This document shows positions 23,224 through 35,000 of a stretch of 64,000 bases of DNA, piece by piece. Position 1 is the stretch's first letter; every line of letters starts with the position of its first letter. Source of the DNA: Irpex lacteus (lineage: Eukaryota; Basidiomycota; Agaricomycetes; Polyporales; Irpicaceae); the NCBI GenBank assembly GCA_001986395.2, contig MQVO02000001.1:496001-560000 (forward strand), written 5' to 3'. Below the pieces are notes generated by a model. The model was not told the DNA's origin. It saw only the letters and a program-made list of their open reading frames with translations, and searched no databases. The position numbers were made by a program, and so were the translations under genes.

Positions 23224-24085
23224 ATGGTGTTAAAGATCTACGGTGCCATCATATCCACCAATTTTCAACGCGCGCTCCTCACACTCAAGGAGAAGGGCGT
23301 GCCATACGAGTTCGTACCAGTCGAATGGACCGCGCTCGAGACTCCTGCCTACCTGGAGAAACAGCCCTTTGGACAGATGCCCTATATCGACGATGACGGC
23401 TTTGTGCTGTTCGAGAGCGTGGCCATCTCCAAGTACGTCGCGGCAAAGTATCGCAGCAGCGGTACGCCTCTCCTGCCGGACCCTGCAGATCTAGAGGCAG
23501 TCGCCTTGTTGGATCAGGCTCTCTGCATCGAAGCGAACGACTTTTACCCACTTGCTAGCAAAATTGTCCTGGAAAGTTATGTCAGAGTGTAAGCAATGCG
23601 CATTGCCTGTTGATCAGAGAGGGGTGGTGACTGACCCTGCGTAATAGGATACACGGTGGCGAGGTCAATACGGAGGCCGTAGCTCAACTTTCAGCACAGC
23701 TGGACAAGAAGCTGGACGGGTACGAGAGACTGCTGGGAAAATACCGCTATCTTGCGGGGAACGTAAGCTGAAGAGTGTTTCTGCCTGCTCATCAATATAC
23801 TAACACCGATGATTTCTGGTTACTATAGAGTTTGACTGTGGCCGACCTGGCGCATCTTCCCATAGGAGCCGTCATAACCTACTACGGAGTGAAACTGCTT
23901 GAGGACGCCGAGAAACGGCCGAACGTTGCCAGGTTAGCGATACTTGGAGCTGGCTACTGTGCTTCAAATTCACTAACTAACAAATGGGTATCAGATGGTG
24001 GAAAGACATAACATCACGTCCAGCCTGGCAGGAGGTGAAGGCAGCAGGGTTCGCCGCTGCTGGTTTGAAGCTTCAAGTTGACTAG
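23224..24085 (+). CDS. Glutathione S-transferase, phi-like
   Basis: GSTs conjugate glutathione to electrophiles. The start at 23224 gives MVLKIYGAIISTNFQRALLT, a thioredoxin-fold N-terminus with a candidate catalytic Ser/Thr at residues 11-12. EKQPFGQMPYIDDD contains the cis-Pro, and GFVLFESVAISKYVA the E-S pair that binds the gamma-glutamyl group. The C-terminal helical domain follows: VNTEAVAQLSAQLDKKLDGY, SLTVADLAHLPIG (N-capping box) and WWKDITSRPAWQEV. The protein ends GLKLQVD with TAG at 24083-24085, about 215 residues in four exons. The pattern is that of fungal GSTF (phi) enzymes. It lies between two copies of an HMG-like gene on the other strand. Confidence 0.9.
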
Positions 24086-24476
24086 ACGTTATAGTTATAG
24101 GACACAGGCACCCTTGAACTGGGTATCAAACCCTTTGGTAGTTTATGCGATAATTATCTCAATGTACCCTTATTCTCAGTTGAGCGGAGTGCGACACACA
24201 CAACGGTGAGACAAAGCAGATGCACCTGGGTTACACATGCGACGCTCAGGCGTCAGGTCACGCCCGTGATAAACGTACTTACTATCCTTGAGTCGCCTTG
24301 AACATCAGTAGAAGCCCGGGGTTTCCTGCTCTCCTATCGATCCTGTGTGTGTACGAGAAGCCTGACGCAGAAGGTCATCATTCCCGTAACCACTGTGAAC
24401 TTCGCCGCGAGATCCTCACGGTTTGTACATGTAAAAATATAACACTCTGAGCTGAGCACTGAGGGACCTGTATAGC

Positions 24477-25625
24477 CTACGGAGTTGGCAAAGGTGTTCG
24501 AGGTTCGCCATCCTCCTGTGTGACAGCCTTGGGACGCCCGCGGCTGCCCTTGGGGACCAACAGAGGGTCCATGAACGCCGTGATCTGGTCAATAGTGCCA
24601 ATGGCCCTCGGATCGATCTGAAAGCGATTGGAGGGGCGTTCGCGCGACGGGACAGAGGGTGTCGATGGAGCTCTCGGGAGAGGAAGAGATCGTCTGTGTT
24701 CTTTATACAACTTCAGCCGTATCGCGTCCCACTCCTCTTTCTCTTTCGCAGATAGTCGCCTGAATCTTGTTGCGCCCGACTTCCACATTAGGTACAACGC
24801 GATGATTTCACCGGTCCCTTCTACACGGCCAGGCGCGACAAACCGGACTGGCGGCCAGTTCTCGATCGTCACGCCGTACGACCGAGTGATTATTAGGTCG
24901 AAGCGAGTGTAAGTCATCTTCTTACGCTTATGGTCCACTATTTTAGCTTCATCACGAAGAGGAGACGGGCATGTTCATCATATTTCTGACATATTTAGTG
25001 AAAGAAAGACCTACTCACTGAACTGCGTCTTTATCAATGACTGTACCTCGCGGCCAATGTCGTGTGTTCGCAGCACCCAGCTGTGCTGCACAATCCTGTC
25101 CCGATGATCCTTCCTGAGCCAACTAAAGTTTCTGTATTGGTCGAACGACAAGTTTTTGACATTCTGCAACTGGTCCAGGTACTCGGTCATTCCCTTGGCC
25201 ACATCCTCGAGTATCGCCATATCTTCACGTTCACGGTCTGCAAGCGATCCTCCGGGAGTACGTCGGTCTTGCACCCTGGCCTCTGTGATAGCAGTACGCT
25301 CCGCTAGGCTTAATGCCAGCCACCGTTTGCGTATTTGTTTTCGCTGTTCCACTGGGGAAATACGCTTCCCTTGCGGCAACGCTGAAGAAACGAGATATTG
25401 GTTTAACGTCGAATACTGAGCAATAGGTTCCTTCGTACCTTCATTCAACGCAGCCATCTCCTGCCAGAAGTAATAGTTGTAAGCACTCGGTGTACGTGGT
25501 AAGTACTTGCGTCTAGAAAGGCTCAGTTTGACTGGCCCTGTGGAGGCATGTCGAACTTTTAGGTGAGGGATGACACGCGGGAGACGTGCGATATTGTGTC
25601 TGTAGGATAGAAACATCGAAAACAT
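24477..25625 (-). CDS. Mitochondrially targeted HMG-box-like protein, copy 2
   Basis: This paralogue of the gene at 20827-21959 begins MFSMFLSYRHNIARLPRVIP at 25625. LPRTPSAYNYYFWQEMAALN matches the first helix of an HMG box better than copy 1 does, and VEQRKQIRKRWLALSLAERT forms the rest. The ~65 nt intron between these parts happens to be open in frame, so a naive reading would insert about 20 false residues. DMAILEDVAKGMTEYLDQLQ and WLRKDHRDRIVQHSW are shared with copy 1. A second intron (about 25010-24958) precedes VDHKRKKMTYTRFDLIITRS. The last exon ends EPRTPLPTP at 24477-24479. The role may be mtDNA binding, inferred from architecture only. Confidence 0.68.
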
Positions 25626-26258
25626 ATCGCATAGTGCGGGGCTGAGCGAGTAGAATGAGTAGTTGGTTTCTTGCTGGCAGGCGGTTCAGTCCAGACTCCA
25701 GGTGAGTCCTTGAAGCTTGAGGCTTTGGATATCGGCGCTAACGGATATTTCGCCGTCGTCGCGCTCGGTATAATCGCGACTTTATTCAAACCATCTCGAC
25801 TAATGTCAGCATCTTCTGCGATGTACTACGGCAGAAGGACTTTGCACCTAAGGAGTGTTGGGTCTCCGGTCTTGTTTCAACCTGCAGCGTGTCTGCAGCG
25901 AATTCCACACATTCTGAAATATAGGCCAGTACCAGCATAACAATTCGCTTCGTGTCAACATGTGCCTCTTGGCTCTCTGCACTTCTAGGACTGCAAGAGT
26001 CTCTTCAATATACTAACTATTCTGAACGTTCCAGGAATTTGGAGGTTCCGTGCCTAAGAGCTGCGATGTAGCGGTTGTCCACATTTCGATTCAGACCGTC
26101 TCCTCCCTTTGAGGCTCACCGATCCATAAAACCCAACACGCTGACAAAGTGGATGTCAGCCTCTGAGAACCTGGGGGTATATTTGGACGTGAGCCCTCGC
26201 ATCTCCTCTCTTCCTCCAACCACTACCTTCCCCCCAGCCGTCTCCACTTAACTGTGTG
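25626..26258. other. Intergenic region
   Basis: This holds the presumed promoters of the divergent neighbours. A plus-strand frame at 25671-25940 (89 codons) lacks any recognisable motif and I do not call it a gene. Confidence 0.4.
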
Positions 26259-29152
26259 ATGATGGTCCCCCCGCGTCTCCCGACGCGGTTCTTCAGTGAC
26301 TTGCCTTTCACGTTCCCATCTACGGTCTACCCCGTGTTGGTGTTCAGTGTGGCTTGTCTGCTGATCTCTTTCTTGGTCGTCTTGTTCCTCCTCTGTCTTA
26401 TAGCATCTCTCTACATCCCGGTGGCTTACTACCACCCGCGGATGGTTCTTTTTGGCCCTCTTTCGTATATTCTCTATACGTTAGATCGCTGGCCGTCGGC
26501 TTTGGCCGACCCGTCGTTCTTGGTTTGTTACGCTTTCGTATTGGTGGTCGGAAGAGTGAGTGTCCCCTTCATCATCGCCTTATACCAGGGCTGACATGCA
26601 ACATATCCAGTCGTATGTTGTCAGGTACTTGAAGAAGTATGCTATGGAGAAGGTGTACCGTCCTATGGTGCTGACTGGGTGGGCTTTGCTTGAGCACGCT
26701 CTTCTCAGCCAGGAGGTTGCCTTCAAGGAGTTGGTGAAGGATGAGAAAGAGGTAAGCACTTGTTCTATCATCGTACATCTACATTATCTAATGGTGATTT
26801 GTAGGTTACGGCGGCGGCGGCGGCGGCGGAAGAGACGCAGATAGAAGAAGCACCAGTCGAGGTTCAAGAGAGTCCCGAGCCACACAACTCCGTACTTGCA
26901 GAGCAAGCAAGTGTCGCTCCACTCTCTCCTGAACAAACTCTCGCTGGCGAGCAGGTGTCCCAGGATGTCACAAGCCTCGATGAACATGAACAGGTATGTT
27001 GTCGTCTCACAATCGTTCATTTATATTATCTGATCATGATTTGTAGGTGCCGGTGGCGGCGGTTATTGAAGAGGAGAAGCAGGTGACAGAGTCACCAGTC
27101 GAAGTTCAAGAGAGTTCGGAGCCACACCAAGGCGAGCTTGCCGAGCAGGAACACCTGGCTTCACTCTCCTCTGAACAATCTCGTGCTGTTGAACAGCAGT
27201 CCCAAGAGGACGAGGTGAAGAAATCCGAGCAACACGATGCACAAGTGCTTGAACTCACGCAAAAGAACGAGTTCCTCGAAGACCGCATCCAGTCGGTCTC
27301 CCACGACCGCGACGCCATCGCCGCCACGCACAAGGCAGATCTCTCGCACTTTGCGCAGGAACGCTCGACCCACTCCACCCAGCTCGCCGATCTCCAAGGT
27401 TCACTCGACTTTGTGAACACCGAACACCGTATCCACATGGTGCATTGTGATCACTCACGCACGGTCGCAGCCAAACGTTCTGAGGAGCAAGCGCAGGAAC
27501 TCGAGGTCGCCCGACAAGTCCATTTCACGGAGCTCGCTGCTGTGCAGCAGGCTCACAAGGTCGAGGTGTCTACCCTCCAGGCAAGGAATGAGGTTCTCCA
27601 GGAACGCGTCGTGGAGGCTGACGCCGCTCGCGATACAATCGCTGCCTCCTACCAGGCGCACATCGCCCATGCAAACGAGCAATCTGCGGTCCAGGAGACT
27701 CAATACACCGCACTCCAAGGCTCTCTCGAGTTCGCCACCACCGAGCACCGAATCCACGTCGCGCACTGCGAGCCGGAGCGCACTGAGGTCAAGGCACTTA
27801 TCGAGAAGCTCACTGCACAGCTGGCTGCTGAGCGGGCTGCTCGAGCTGAGGATCAAGCGGATCGGGACCAGTTGAAGAACGAGAACGCTCGCGTGAGTGC
27901 AGAGAACGCGGCTCTCAGGGCTCAACTCGAGGCTAGGGAGCGCGAACTGCAGTCGGAGAGGGAGCAGGATACACCCACCCAAACCAATGTCAGCCAACAG
28001 AGCAGCGAAGCCACTACTTATGTCCAGTCAGAGTCTCCCTATTGCCCGGATTCACTGGCTAACACTAAACCACCCTCGACACCGACGATCTTCACTCCGA
28101 ATATGAAGCCTCGGGTGCTGGCGTTAGCACAACAGGAGTTCGTTGAAGGGTCCAGTCGGGACGGGCTCCTCACTCCGTTCTCAGCGGGAATTATTGGGTC
28201 TGGCGCCACTTCGACTCCTTGGGCACACTCTCATGAACATCACCTTTCCCAGTCATCCGACTCGGAGTCTCAGTCGCAGTCGATGCTTACGGAGATGGAT
28301 GTCACGTCGACTCAAAGCAATATGGACCTGACGCACGCTATGGGCAAGCTCCAGCAACCCGAAGACGAACTGCCGCGACTGGTGTTCACCCAAGAGTCTA
28401 GTCTAGATGGCTTCAGTCCGTTCTCAGCTGGTATCGTCGGGACTACTTCGACTCCCTGGCACCCTCATCAAGATCGCCTTGACGCAGGATCCTCCGTAGC
28501 TCTATCGAATCTTAGCGATATGGATCTTACAGGCACGATGGACGAGCCTCAGCAATTCGATGGTGAACTCTCGGAGCTTCTACGGTCTGAGTCGACAGAA
28601 TCGATATACCCTTTGCCGCCTGCCTCCGGATCGACTTCTGGCGACATGAGTCTGGCGAGCACAACCGAGCGACTACCTCACATTGAGATACGGGTTTCCC
28701 TCCCTTCTTCGGACACTGCGCTCTCCTACCCTTCCCCTCCGCCCTCAGGTTCGACATCGACTTTGGACTTGGAGCCATCTCTTCCTGCATTACCATCGAT
28801 ACTCCTCTACGGTAGCTTGGATATCAGTCTCGACGATCCCGTTAGGTTGAGCCCAATCTTCCCTTCCATTCGTCGCTTGCCGTCGCCACCTTCTCCGGGA
28901 CCGTCGTTCTCGATGCCCCATTCGGACTCAGAGCCTTCTCTCCCACCGCCGCCGGACAACAGTGGTAGCCTTTCCATTGACTCGGAGGACGAGTCGTCGG
29001 TGATGTTGTGCGCAATCGCCACTCCGCTGACACCGTCTTTCCTGAAGCCTACGGCTCCGCGTCTTCAAAACGAATCTTCGGCGTTCAGTGCTGGAGCGAA
29101 GCCGTCTTTCTCTAGACCTGCGGCTCCGAGACGACGAACCAGGGCTGCGTAG
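26259..29152 (+). CDS. Membrane-anchored coiled-coil protein with duplicated exons
   Basis: I do not recognise this family. The N-terminus has a long hydrophobic stretch (VYPVLVFSVACLLISFLVVL and onwards) and a second weaker one (FLVCYAFVLVVG), so one or two membrane segments. The first intron begins GTGAGT near 26551 and ends before SYVVRYLKKYAMEKVYRPMV. Two short exons or exon starts are duplicates: EEAPVEVQESPEPHN and TESPVEVQESSEPHQ. The middle (27200-27960) is coiled coil and holds two copies of LQGSL.F..TEHRIH..HC. The last third is Ser/Pro-rich and includes two FSAGI.G...STPW copies. The TAG is at 29150-29152. It could be an organelle-tethering or cytoskeletal anchor, but the sequence does not say which. 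Confidence 0.72.
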
Positions 29153-29436
29153 TTGTGTTGGCTATACCTATAGTTGAGGGTTGCTTTGTCTGTACAAAAT
29201 AAGAAAGCGAAATAAAGATTTTATAACTTGGGATCGAATTTTACGACTGAGTCTTGCTAGCCTCTTTGGCGGATCAAGAATAATGTTTTCAACTTCACTC
29301 AAACACTGCACACAATGTTCTCGGACCTTGAAGCAGAGGGCTGCTCGCTTGTGCAAAGAACACAATCCATATGTGACATTGAGAGCCTATGCTACCAGCC
29401 CTCTAATTGGAAGAATGGACTACCACACTAGCACAC

Positions 29437-31109
29437 TCACAAGTAAAGATGAGCAGGCGAGTTGCTGGTGACGAGCTCCGCCCAGCCAGTCCCAAAGACA
29501 TCGCCTTTACTATCACCCCACGTAGCCCTGCCTTGAACCTGGCCACGTTGCCTAGAGACGCGAGTGACACTCCTCTTCTTGCCCTCTCCCGACGGGTCCT
29601 CTCGCTCGAGGACATGCACTCCGGCTTCGAACGAACGGCCGGTTTTCACAAGGAACCTGCCGTCGAACGTCTCGTGCAGAGTGGCAGTGGCGTGCGCGTT
29701 GGAGGTCTTGCCCGAGAAGGTGACGCGGGACTCGAAGGGAGCGGCGTTGAATGTCACATTGAGCGGGGAGTTGGAGGTGTGGGCGTCGACGTTGAATGCA
29801 CCCTTGGTATGGTTGGCGAGGGTGCTCGAGAGGTAAACGTCCGCAATTACACGACTGGGTTACCATATACCATGTGAGAGAGCGTCGACTATCGAGAGAG
29901 AGAAGATACGTACGCGTTACTGGTACGAAGAATGATGTGGCTTGGGTAGTCGGTCTTCTCAGCATCGTTGGAAAGATAGAATTCTCCGGTAATACGGGAG
30001 TTCGATGTGAACACCTCAATTCTCTCGCTTGAGTTGAATATGCCAGAGACATGGGCGTTCGATGTGTGAACACTGAGCTTGTCTGCAGCCAAGAACTACG
30101 GACGATCGACATTAGCCATGTAACATTTGCCAAAGTCTGAGTAATGGACTAACTTCAGCAGTGATGGGCGAGTTTGAGGTCTTGAGGTCAACTCGGCCGA
30201 ACACAGAGTTGCGGAAGTTTCCAAGTTTGTGCGAGAAGATAGGCAGATGTGTCTCAAGAGCCTTGATCTGCGCAGAGAATGGCAGCTGAACGACAATTTC
30301 GACCTTCGCGTGATGGCTATGAGGGTGTTTGTGAGATACTTCGGGGCTCTAACAATGGATGTTAAATTGTCTGCAGTGCCGAAAACAATACTCAATTAAT
30401 ACTCACGAAGATCCCGACACCGTTCTTGTTCTCATGATCACTGCTGAGACGGCAGACCTTAACAAAGTCCGCGAGCTCGTGGTGGTCATAGGAAAACTTG
30501 ACGTCCACATGTGCCACATCCGAGTCTTCTGCACCGGTGTCGACGAACTGGATAGCTCCGTGACTCAGATGGCCGCGGCCCAAGAAGTAAAGCAGATCGG
30601 AGGAGACGGGGATATCGACGCTTGTCTCGACGACATGGGAGAAGTCGTGGTGTCCATTCGATGGTTCAAGCTGGTTCCATTCGGCGACCTCGACACAGTC
30701 GTGGGGCAGATGAACCTCCTGTTCATCACGAACGTTCACAGAGCCACCCGCAAGGACAGCTCTGAACTAGATGGTTTGCATAGTGATGTGAGTAATCTCA
30801 ATATTAGCGGAAAAGCGCGGGGAAGCTTACGGCGTTGGTGATTTGGTCGAAGTCCTTGAAGATAAAGATAACTATCAAAGCGAAGAAAATATCAAGGACC
30901 AGCCAGTGGATGAGTCGGACGCAGAATCGCTTGCCCCTGGACCTCTGGGCTCGCAAATCCTGCACACCGGGAATGACGCTGACTGGCTGCCCATGCAGAT
31001 ACACAGAGCTGTATCCATTATGAGCTGCGGGGAGAAGCGAAGCGGTCTGCCCCTTTTCCGGGTCCATAGGCACCTGGGAGTAGTTCGGTACGGCGTTGGG
31101 TGAGGCCAT
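29437..31109 (-). CDS. TSN-motif single-span membrane protein, copy 1 of 3
   Basis: The N-terminal region (MASPNAVPNYSQVPMDPEKG) is cytosolic-like, followed by a basic patch and a membrane span LVLDIFFALIVIFIF. The outer part contains HLPHDCVEVAEWNQLEP and SDLLYFLGRGHLSHGAIQFV, then a repeated TSN pattern (LKTSNSPITAE, VHTSNAHVSGIFNSSERIEV, FTSNSRITGEF, LRTSNAY), typical of a beta-helix or adhesin-like fold (DUF4097- or DUF7330-like). It ends TSNSPAHLYL at 29437-29439. Two paralogues lie at 40712 and 43537 with the same intron positions. This copy is the most diverged and carries a different second half of the repeat. Surface or wall association is inferred. Confidence 0.75.
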
Positions 31110-32073
31110 TGCTGTTGTTGCTAGCGATGGCGTTGGAGAGATGCACCTGGAAAACAGTAAGGTACGAGAAAAGTAAAGGATGTTTTTATGTATGAAAACA
31201 TCAGCTGCGCAGATATGTCTGGCCTCGTTAGTGATTGCACAAAAGCTGACGCCAACAAGCTAATGCCCCACGTCAAACGCCACGAGCGACTGCGGATGAC
31301 TAGATATGCCCGCAGCGTACAATGAGGTTATCATCTTGATGTTCCTGGACGAAGTTGCGTTGATTGAGCGACATGTGCATATGAGTCTATGCACATGGCT
31401 GAAGGTGCGCAGCGACTCTGGTGGTTGAGTCAGAGCTGCGGAGAAGGAGTTATCACGGACTTACCTCATATGGCAGGTCGCTACTTTGAAAGCGCAGCAG
31501 TGGCGTTCGTAGTAATACGGGGAGGCATGAGTAACACAGAAAGACATAGGAACGGACAGCGAAGACCAAGGCGCATATTCATGAAAGAGGCAGAGACGAG
31601 TGCCAGACATCGATTGCGTAAAAGTAAGTACCGTGACGTTACTGTGTGTTAGATAGCTAGGTAGGCATATAGCAGGGCTTTAGCACATTTTAACCAAAGG
31701 ATGAGAAAGAAAAACAAGCAGCCTGAGAGATGAAAGAAAACCAGGACATGAGTGAGTACTTATATAACAAGGAGGAGCGAAGTGAAGTGAGACCAGAAAA
31801 AGTTCGTGAACCGTGACATCAGAGCGTGAGGGGAGACGTGAAGCGTGAGCAGATCGTGCAGAACAAACACAAGACAAGACACAAGATATGAAACATGAGA
31901 GAAGCCGACAGCAATAAGATAGCAGACGTTGCGTGAGATTTGTGTTTGTGTGTGAATTGAAGGAGAAGAAGATGCGTTGAAACTGAAACTGAGACAATGA
32001 GATAGATGGAGAAAATGAGAAATCGTAGACGTAGATTCAGAAAAGGGTCATGCAGTCGTGAGTGTGTGTTTCA
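31110..32073. other. Intergenic region
   Basis: No gene is supported. The stretch lies between the 5' end of the TSN-motif gene and the 3' end of the kinase gene. A plus-strand frame at 31389-31652 has no recognisable domain. Confidence 0.4.
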
Positions 32074-35000
32074 TTAGAGTCGTTTAACCGTGATAGCCTT
32101 CAGAGCCCGTCTCACGATGCTAACCGTCGAGTTCGGGCCCGTGCTATCTTCGCTTTTGTCGCTTTTAGAGGTAGAGGTGCTCGCTGACGAAGGCACCTTG
32201 ATCCCAAACTCATCGAACGATGTCGCTCGGCGCATGTCGTCGCTAGAGACGGGTGGAGGCATATGTATTGGCTTGCGCGAGGAGAGGAGGAAGCTCCGTT
32301 TGTTTGTGATCTTCTTCGACGGCTGTGTTTGAGGGTGAGGGAAGAGACCGACAGTCTCGGATTGGTAGCCGCGTCCGACGCGTTTCACGCCCGTGGTAGA
32401 CATGAGGAAGCTTAAAGATCATAGCAACATCAGTAAATGTCATGGTATCACGAGGTAAGCAAGAACAGACGCACCGGTCATACACCCCCTCGAGATGCTT
32501 CTTTCCGGGAGTACTGTCTAGGGCGAGTGAAGCCTTGGACGGCGGTCTGGCAGGGTACGGCTCAACAATGTGTGGTTCAGCAGTCAGGTCATTATCGATC
32601 TTTACGCCTGTTTCACCACCAAAATTAGAAGACCGTGGGCTCCTTGCCCCGTCGCACCCAATGAATAAACTGGGATCTACCAGAGATGCCAGCCGTGGTA
32701 CAGGAGCAGGTTTGGACACTGGTGAAAAGATGACATGCACTATATGAATACTTCTTGCAAATATGAAGGATGATAAGATGTGCGACGTACGTTGTTCGAG
32801 TTCGAACTCAAGCCTCGTAACAGGCGTGATCGCCCTCCCAAGACCCGATCCTACCATCTGCAAGTCATTCTGGCTCTTCGACTTTTCGCGTCTCTTCGAC
32901 GGAGAAAGCTCAAGGTCAAGGTCCAGCATTGTCTTCGTCTTCTCTGGTGATCGACTGAGAATTGTCGCTCTCCTGCGATGGCGCGGAGTGGCTGGGTCAT
33001 TCACACCATCAGATAGCTTAGCGTACATGGACGCTCTGCTCCCACCAACGGCGTTCTCTGATTCAGGAGGAACGGGGAGACCATTTTTCATCCAACTTCG
33101 CCGGTACTCAACGGGCGCATCGTCGTTCTCGTTTACGTTCTCTGGTTCCTGTGTAAAGATATGGTTCGCAGCAAGAATCCTCCTTGGAGCGCGGGACGAC
33201 GAGTAATCTGACCTCGTAGACGGGTTCGACCGGCCTTCCGACGAGCGTCGTGAGATTGGAGCGACTGGGAGAGGGGCCAGAGTGGTGGTGGATGATTGGG
33301 CGAAGTTTTGTCGGGCGTCTTCGACGACCTCTAATGAAAGTAAAGGTAAACAATGTTAATAAATGCAGATCGTCAAGGTGGGAAGTAGCAGGCCTACTCT
33401 CGACGTTCTTCATCCACGTTGTCACCTGGTCAGCGGTAGCCCTTTGTTCGCTCTCAAGGACAGGCGACGAGGATTTCGCTGTGATACAAGTCACTGCATC
33501 AGCTAGCGAGCCAGATTGTGCACTGATGATAATGTACGAACCATCTCGAATGATCTCCTCATCCACAAGCATATCACTCTCCACACGTTTCTCGGGTGTA
33601 GAGTCCCGTGGAGAAGACCAAGGGTAGGCGAGGGCTTGAGTGGAGGATTTGTATATCCGCTTCGTCACGTCTAGAACAAATTGAGAATTCGCGAACATAG
33701 ATGAGGTGAGCACAGTGGAGGAACAGGACTCACCCAGAGACATCTTCAAGCTCTGCCTCAACACACTCAAGCTCGATTCCCGCTCCGGTTCTCCAACCTC
33801 ATCATACACCATCGTCGGTTCTACAACAACCACTCACAAGTCAGCCTCCACAGCCCATCTCATAAGGTAGAAATAGAGGAATGAATGAACACTTACCTTC
33901 CATGAGAGGACTCAATGGAGTCGGGGCCGGAACATGAGTGAGCGTAGCGGGAGGAGAGGACGCGGTGGGGTCTGTGCGTATTGTGATACGTGGGATCCCG
34001 CTCCGAGTTTGCGTCTCCCTGACGCGCTGCTTCTCCAGTTCCTGTGCGAGCTCTTCTCTGTCTCTTGCTATCTCCCGTTCGAGCTCTTGTTGACGCTCCT
34101 CCTCGACCTCCCTCTGACGCACCATCTCGGCGTCAGCTTCCTCCCTTACATCCACCCCACTCTCGGCCTCCTCGGCCTCCTCAGATTCAGCCTCAGCCTC
34201 AGCCTCAGCCTCGTTCTCCGTCACCTCCTCAGCTTCAGCTTCAGTCTCCCCCTCCCCCATAGCGATCTCCCTCAGCCTTTGCCTCTCCCTCTCCCACTCT
34301 CTCATCCGATTCGTCACCGTCGCAGCCAGAGGTACAGGTACACTGCCCTTCTTCTCTCGCTTCTTCTCCTCCTTCCTCCCCCTCTCCTTGTCTTTCACCC
34401 TCGATGTCTCCTTCACCCTCGGTGTCGCTTTCTCCTTCTTGTGATTGTCCACCTTACCAGGAGTATCAAACAACCCACTCAACCCCGCCCTGACATTAAC
34501 CCTCGCCGCATCCCCAAACACCCGACTCCTCCTATGCGGAGTCTTCTCCGGGGTAGCCGCAACAGACGAAATCGGAGAGTTCTCATCTTGCACTCTCCTC
34601 CCAGCTCCAGCTCGTCGCTTGGACGGGGAACTCGGAGGTGTCGGTCTCGGTTTGCGTACAGTGATGTGAGGGTGAAGGACGTTCTCTTTGGCTCGGAGGG
34701 CGGTAGAGGCTGTGTGTCTGTGAACGTTCGTCGTAGGAGATGGGGAAGAGGGTTTGACAGAGGTAGGTGAGAGGTTGGTGATGAGAGCAGGAGCGGCCGC
34801 CGCTTTGCCTAGTTTCTTGCAGCTTGTAGAAGTAGAACTGACAGTCGCTTGCGAAGACGTCCGCGTATGCCGAGACAGCGAAAAAGACATCGACATCGAA
34901 AGCGCAGATACAGAGCGGGACTTCTCCTTCCTCTCCTTCTCAATCTTCTGCTCCTTGTTTCGGATCGAGACGGGAGGTGTCGAAGGAGAGACATTTGCCT

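Noticed and set aside
25671..25940. A plus-strand gene of 89 codons upstream of the coiled-coil gene
   Set aside because: No domain, no splice continuation and no paralogue; probably a chance frame in a promoter region.
31389..31652. A plus-strand gene of 87 codons in the gap before the kinase gene
   Set aside because: No recognisable motif, and its composition looks non-coding.
33934..34770. A 278-codon plus-strand frame rich in Leu, Pro and Arg
   Set aside because: It is the mirror of the Ser/Glu/Lys-rich tail of the kinase on the minus strand.
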